Positions 62,381 to 64,000 of a stretch of 64,000 nucleotides of DNA are shown one piece after another. Under the pieces are notes generated by a model, which saw only the letters and a program-made list of their open reading frames with translations, had not been told where the DNA came from and made no database searches. A program made the translations under genes and the position numbers. Each line of letters begins with the position of its first letter. Position 1 is the first letter of the stretch. The stretch lies in contig NZ_CP121445.1 in NCBI RefSeq assembly GCF_029689925.1, positions 6,692,501-6,756,500 on the forward strand, in the 5' to 3' direction. The DNA is from Anaerocolumna sp. AGMB13025 (GTDB taxonomy: Bacteria; Bacillota; Clostridia; Lachnospirales; Lachnospiraceae).

Positions 62381-63457
62381 ATGGCTGAAAAAGAACATAT
62401 TACCATAACTCAGATTGCGAAAGAATCCAACGTATCAATTTCTACCGTATCCCGGGTTTTAAACGGCAATACTCCCGTAGCAGCGGATAAGCGAAAACGA
62501 GTTGAAGAAATCATTCAAAAATATAATTTTACTCCCAATGCCCTTGCAAGAGGACTGATATCAAAACAGACAAAAACCCTTGGTGTTATCCTGCCTGATA
62601 TATCAAACCCCTACTTTTCTTCTATGTTTCTGGAGATGGAACGTTATGCACTGGAATCCGGTTATACCCTTTTACTGTGCAACACTTTATTTGGTGGTTC
62701 CTCCCACGGTATCCGCAATACAAAAGAAGAATCTTATTATTTTCAGATGTTAATTGATAAGCAGGTAGACGGAGTTTTAATTATTGGTGGTCAGGTAGAC
62801 TTAACAACCGTAGATTACACTTATAAGCTGGCACTGAAACGGCTGGCAGAACAGCTGCCTGTGGTAGTCATCGGTCAGGAGATAGAAGACGTAGATTGTA
62901 TTTTTATTCAGGCTGAAAACGGTCAGGGTGTTATCACCGCCTTAAACTATCTCTATATGCTGGGACACAGAAAAATAGCCTTTGTTGGCGGACAGCCCAA
63001 TGTAACCATTACAGAAATACGTGTAAACGCTTACCAGAATGCTTTAAAAGCTTTGGGGCTTTGTGTGGATGAGCAGTTAATTTCCCTCTCGGATTATTAT
63101 TCCGAAGACGGATACTCTGCCATGAATACCTTACTAAGCCGGGGCGTTTCCTTTACAGCCTTTCTGGCAATTAATGATAATGTAGCCCTGGGAGCACAGC
63201 GGGCCTTATATGACCAGTCACTGACTGTACCAGAGGATGCAGCGGTGATCAGCTGCGATCTGTTTTTAACCGGAGAATACCATATACCGAGGCTGACGAG
63301 CATTAACCAGCATCACGACCTTTTGGGCCGCCTGGTTATCACAACACTCATTAATGCCATTAAAGGAATTGGCAAACCCGCAAAGTTTACCTTTACCCCC
63401 GAATTAGTAATCCGGGAAAGCTGCGGCAGCCACCTGGGAATCCGCAATTATACCTGA
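62381..63457 (+). CDS. LacI-family transcriptional regulator of the amino-sugar locus
   Basis: 358 aa. The N-terminal helix-turn-helix and hinge are classic: ITITQIAKESNVSISTVSRVLNGNTPV and KYNFTPNALARGLISKQTKTLGVI. The periplasmic-binding-protein-like effector domain runs from 60 to 355, with HRKIAFVGGQPNVTITEIR and TSINQHHDLLGRLVI. It is divergent from the importer operon and flanked by two operator-like sites. It probably represses the locus until an amino-sugar effector binds. AAAGGAACAG precedes the ATG. Confidence 0.92.
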   Translation: MAEKEHITITQIAKESNVSISTVSRVLNGNTPVAADKRKRVEEIIQKYNFTPNALARGLISKQTKTLGVILPDISNPYFSSMFLEMERYALESGYTLLLCNTLFGGSSHGIRNTKEESYYFQMLIDKQVDGVLIIGGQVDLTTVDYTYKLALKRLAEQLPVVVIGQEIEDVDCIFIQAENGQGVITALNYLYMLGHRKIAFVGGQPNVTITEIRVNAYQNALKALGLCVDEQLISLSDYYSEDGYSAMNTLLSRGVSFTAFLAINDNVALGAQRALYDQSLTVPEDAAVISCDLFLTGEYHIPRLTSINQHHDLLGRLVITTLINAIKGIGKPAKFTFTPELVIRESCGSHLGIRNYT

Positions 63458-63526
63458 TTCACTGATAACCCAAAAGAAACTATGCCAAATATTGGCAATT
63501 GTGATAAGGAACGAGGAGAATTAATT

Positions 63527-63727
63527 ATGAACCGAACAGAATATTATGAAACCTTAAAACAGATTTACGAAGATCTTGAAAATCCAAACGGCAATTTTCA
63601 GGATTCTTTTCCTGCTTCTGGAGAAGAATTGGAGGATCTCAAAAAATATGCGGCTGTTTCGCTTATGGTAACTGACCGCTTCTATACCAATCTGTCTAAA
63701 CTTATGCATGATAGAAAAGAACTTTAA
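63527..63727 (+). CDS. Small hypothetical protein
   Basis: 66 aa from the ATG at 63527, preceded by CGAGGAGAATTAATT; the longer frame from 63482 lacks a start signal. It is charged and helical (MNRTEYYETLKQIYEDLENP, EELEDLKKYAAVSLMVTDRF). No family was recognised. A clear ribosome binding site and a terminator downstream support a real gene. It may be co-transcribed with the LacI gene 69 bases upstream. Confidence 0.65.
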   Translation: MNRTEYYETLKQIYEDLENPNGNFQDSFPASGEELEDLKKYAAVSLMVTDRFYTNLSKLMHDRKEL

Positions 63728-63787
63728 AACGAATGTAACCCTATGAGTAAAATCATCTGCTTATCCTCCATTCGTTAATAGGAGATA

Positions 63788-63823
63788 AACCCGTTGTCTT
63801 ATATTTGGACAACGGGTTTTTTG
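63788..63823 (+). terminator. Intrinsic terminator
   Basis: AACCCGTTGTC pairs perfectly with GACAACGGGTT around a short loop and is followed by TTTTTT. It ends the LacI/small-ORF unit. Confidence 0.9.
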
Positions 63824-63875
63824 CTGCAAAACCCTCTGGCATGTTAAAGGCGCTAAAACCCCATAATCAGGCATT

Positions 63876-64000
63876 TTACTTAAATATCATATTAGTTATG
63901 ATTACACTGGCTAACACCCCCACGAAAGTGGCAAATAAAGCTCCTGCAAGGGTATATCTGGTCTTCTTGACCTTAGCCGCCATAAAATATACGCTCATGG
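63876..64000 (-). CDS. spmB: C-terminus of probable spore maturation protein SpmB (cut by window edge)
   Basis: The last 41 codons of a minus-strand gene are visible, stop at 63876-63878. The peptide MSVYFMAAKVKKTRYTLAGA continues into a membrane helix (LFATFVGVLASVIITNMIFK). The pattern VYF..VKKTR followed by a final helix and a short basic tail resembles the end of SpmB, a membrane protein with a nucleoside-recognition domain needed for spore core dehydration. The identification rests on this short stretch only. Confidence 0.5.
   Translation of the reverse strand, partial: MSVYFMAAKVKKTRYTLAGALFATFVGVLASVIITNMIFK

Overview
The window looks like a chromosomal segment of an anaerobic, spore-forming, low-GC Firmicute, most likely Lachnospiraceae (Clostridium phytofermentans / Lachnoclostridium-like). 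Evidence for this is an oxygen-sensitive class III ribonucleotide reductase with its activase, a cotJABC spore-coat operon, a probable spmB fragment, a PPi-type phosphofructokinase, a T-box leader on metG, many carbohydrate ABC transporters with YesMN or LacI regulators, and strong AGGAGG ribosome binding sites. I saw no rRNA, tRNA, CRISPR array, phage or IS transposase gene.

Layout. 1-7.7 kb: a truncated PAS-domain protein, tadA, a radical-SAM activase, a GNAT acetyltransferase, a low-complexity protein of unknown function, a DEDD exonuclease, a YqeY-like protein and an ABC-F ATPase. 7.9-12.4 kb: a lipoprotein joining a propeller-like region to a solute-binding domain, divergent from an OmpR-type two-component system. 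12.5-15.9 kb: nrdD-nrdG behind two NrdR-box-like sites, then a GNAT enzyme. 16.1-23.2 kb: a sugar ABC transporter (binding protein and two permeases) divergent from a YesM/YesN pair. 23.4-26.7 kb: phosphofructokinase, ksgA and a TatD-family nuclease. 27-31.3 kb: a two-component system and three-gene ABC transporter of the lantibiotic-immunity type. 31.6-32.7 kb: cotJABC. 33.1-35.4 kb: metG and its T-box. 35.5-41.5 kb: a secreted LRR/propeller protein, an AEC-family permease and a DUF885 lipoprotein. 41.8-44.7 kb: a three-gene ABC-2 exporter. 46-49.3 kb: an ECF sigma factor with a membrane-anchored Ig-domain partner, a small hypothetical protein, and an XRE regulator with a pentapeptide-repeat tail. 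50-63.5 kb: an amino-sugar oligosaccharide locus (Lpl-type ABC importer, ROK kinase, nagB, ThuA-like protein, GH9, Gfo/Idh/MocA oxidoreductase, GH20) controlled by a divergent LacI regulator. The window ends inside a probable spmB.

The most unusual structure is non-coding. Two giant palindromes of about 280 bp (41467-41745 and 45585-45861) lie in opposite orientation around the ABC-2 exporter. Their central 25-26 nt loops are nearly identical, while their long stems differ by paired, compensatory changes. This is what a conserved folded RNA or DNA-hairpin element would show. A third, 146-bp palindrome of different sequence lies at 2536-2681. Separately, several genes are followed directly by short degenerate tandem arrays (periods about 13, 22, 27, 33 and 40-48 bp) that are unrelated to one another. 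A 26-bp inverted repeat brackets the sugar-binding-protein gene at 18.1-19.5 kb.

All calls come from reading the sequence and translations by eye. Family names come from recognisable motifs, and no database search was run.
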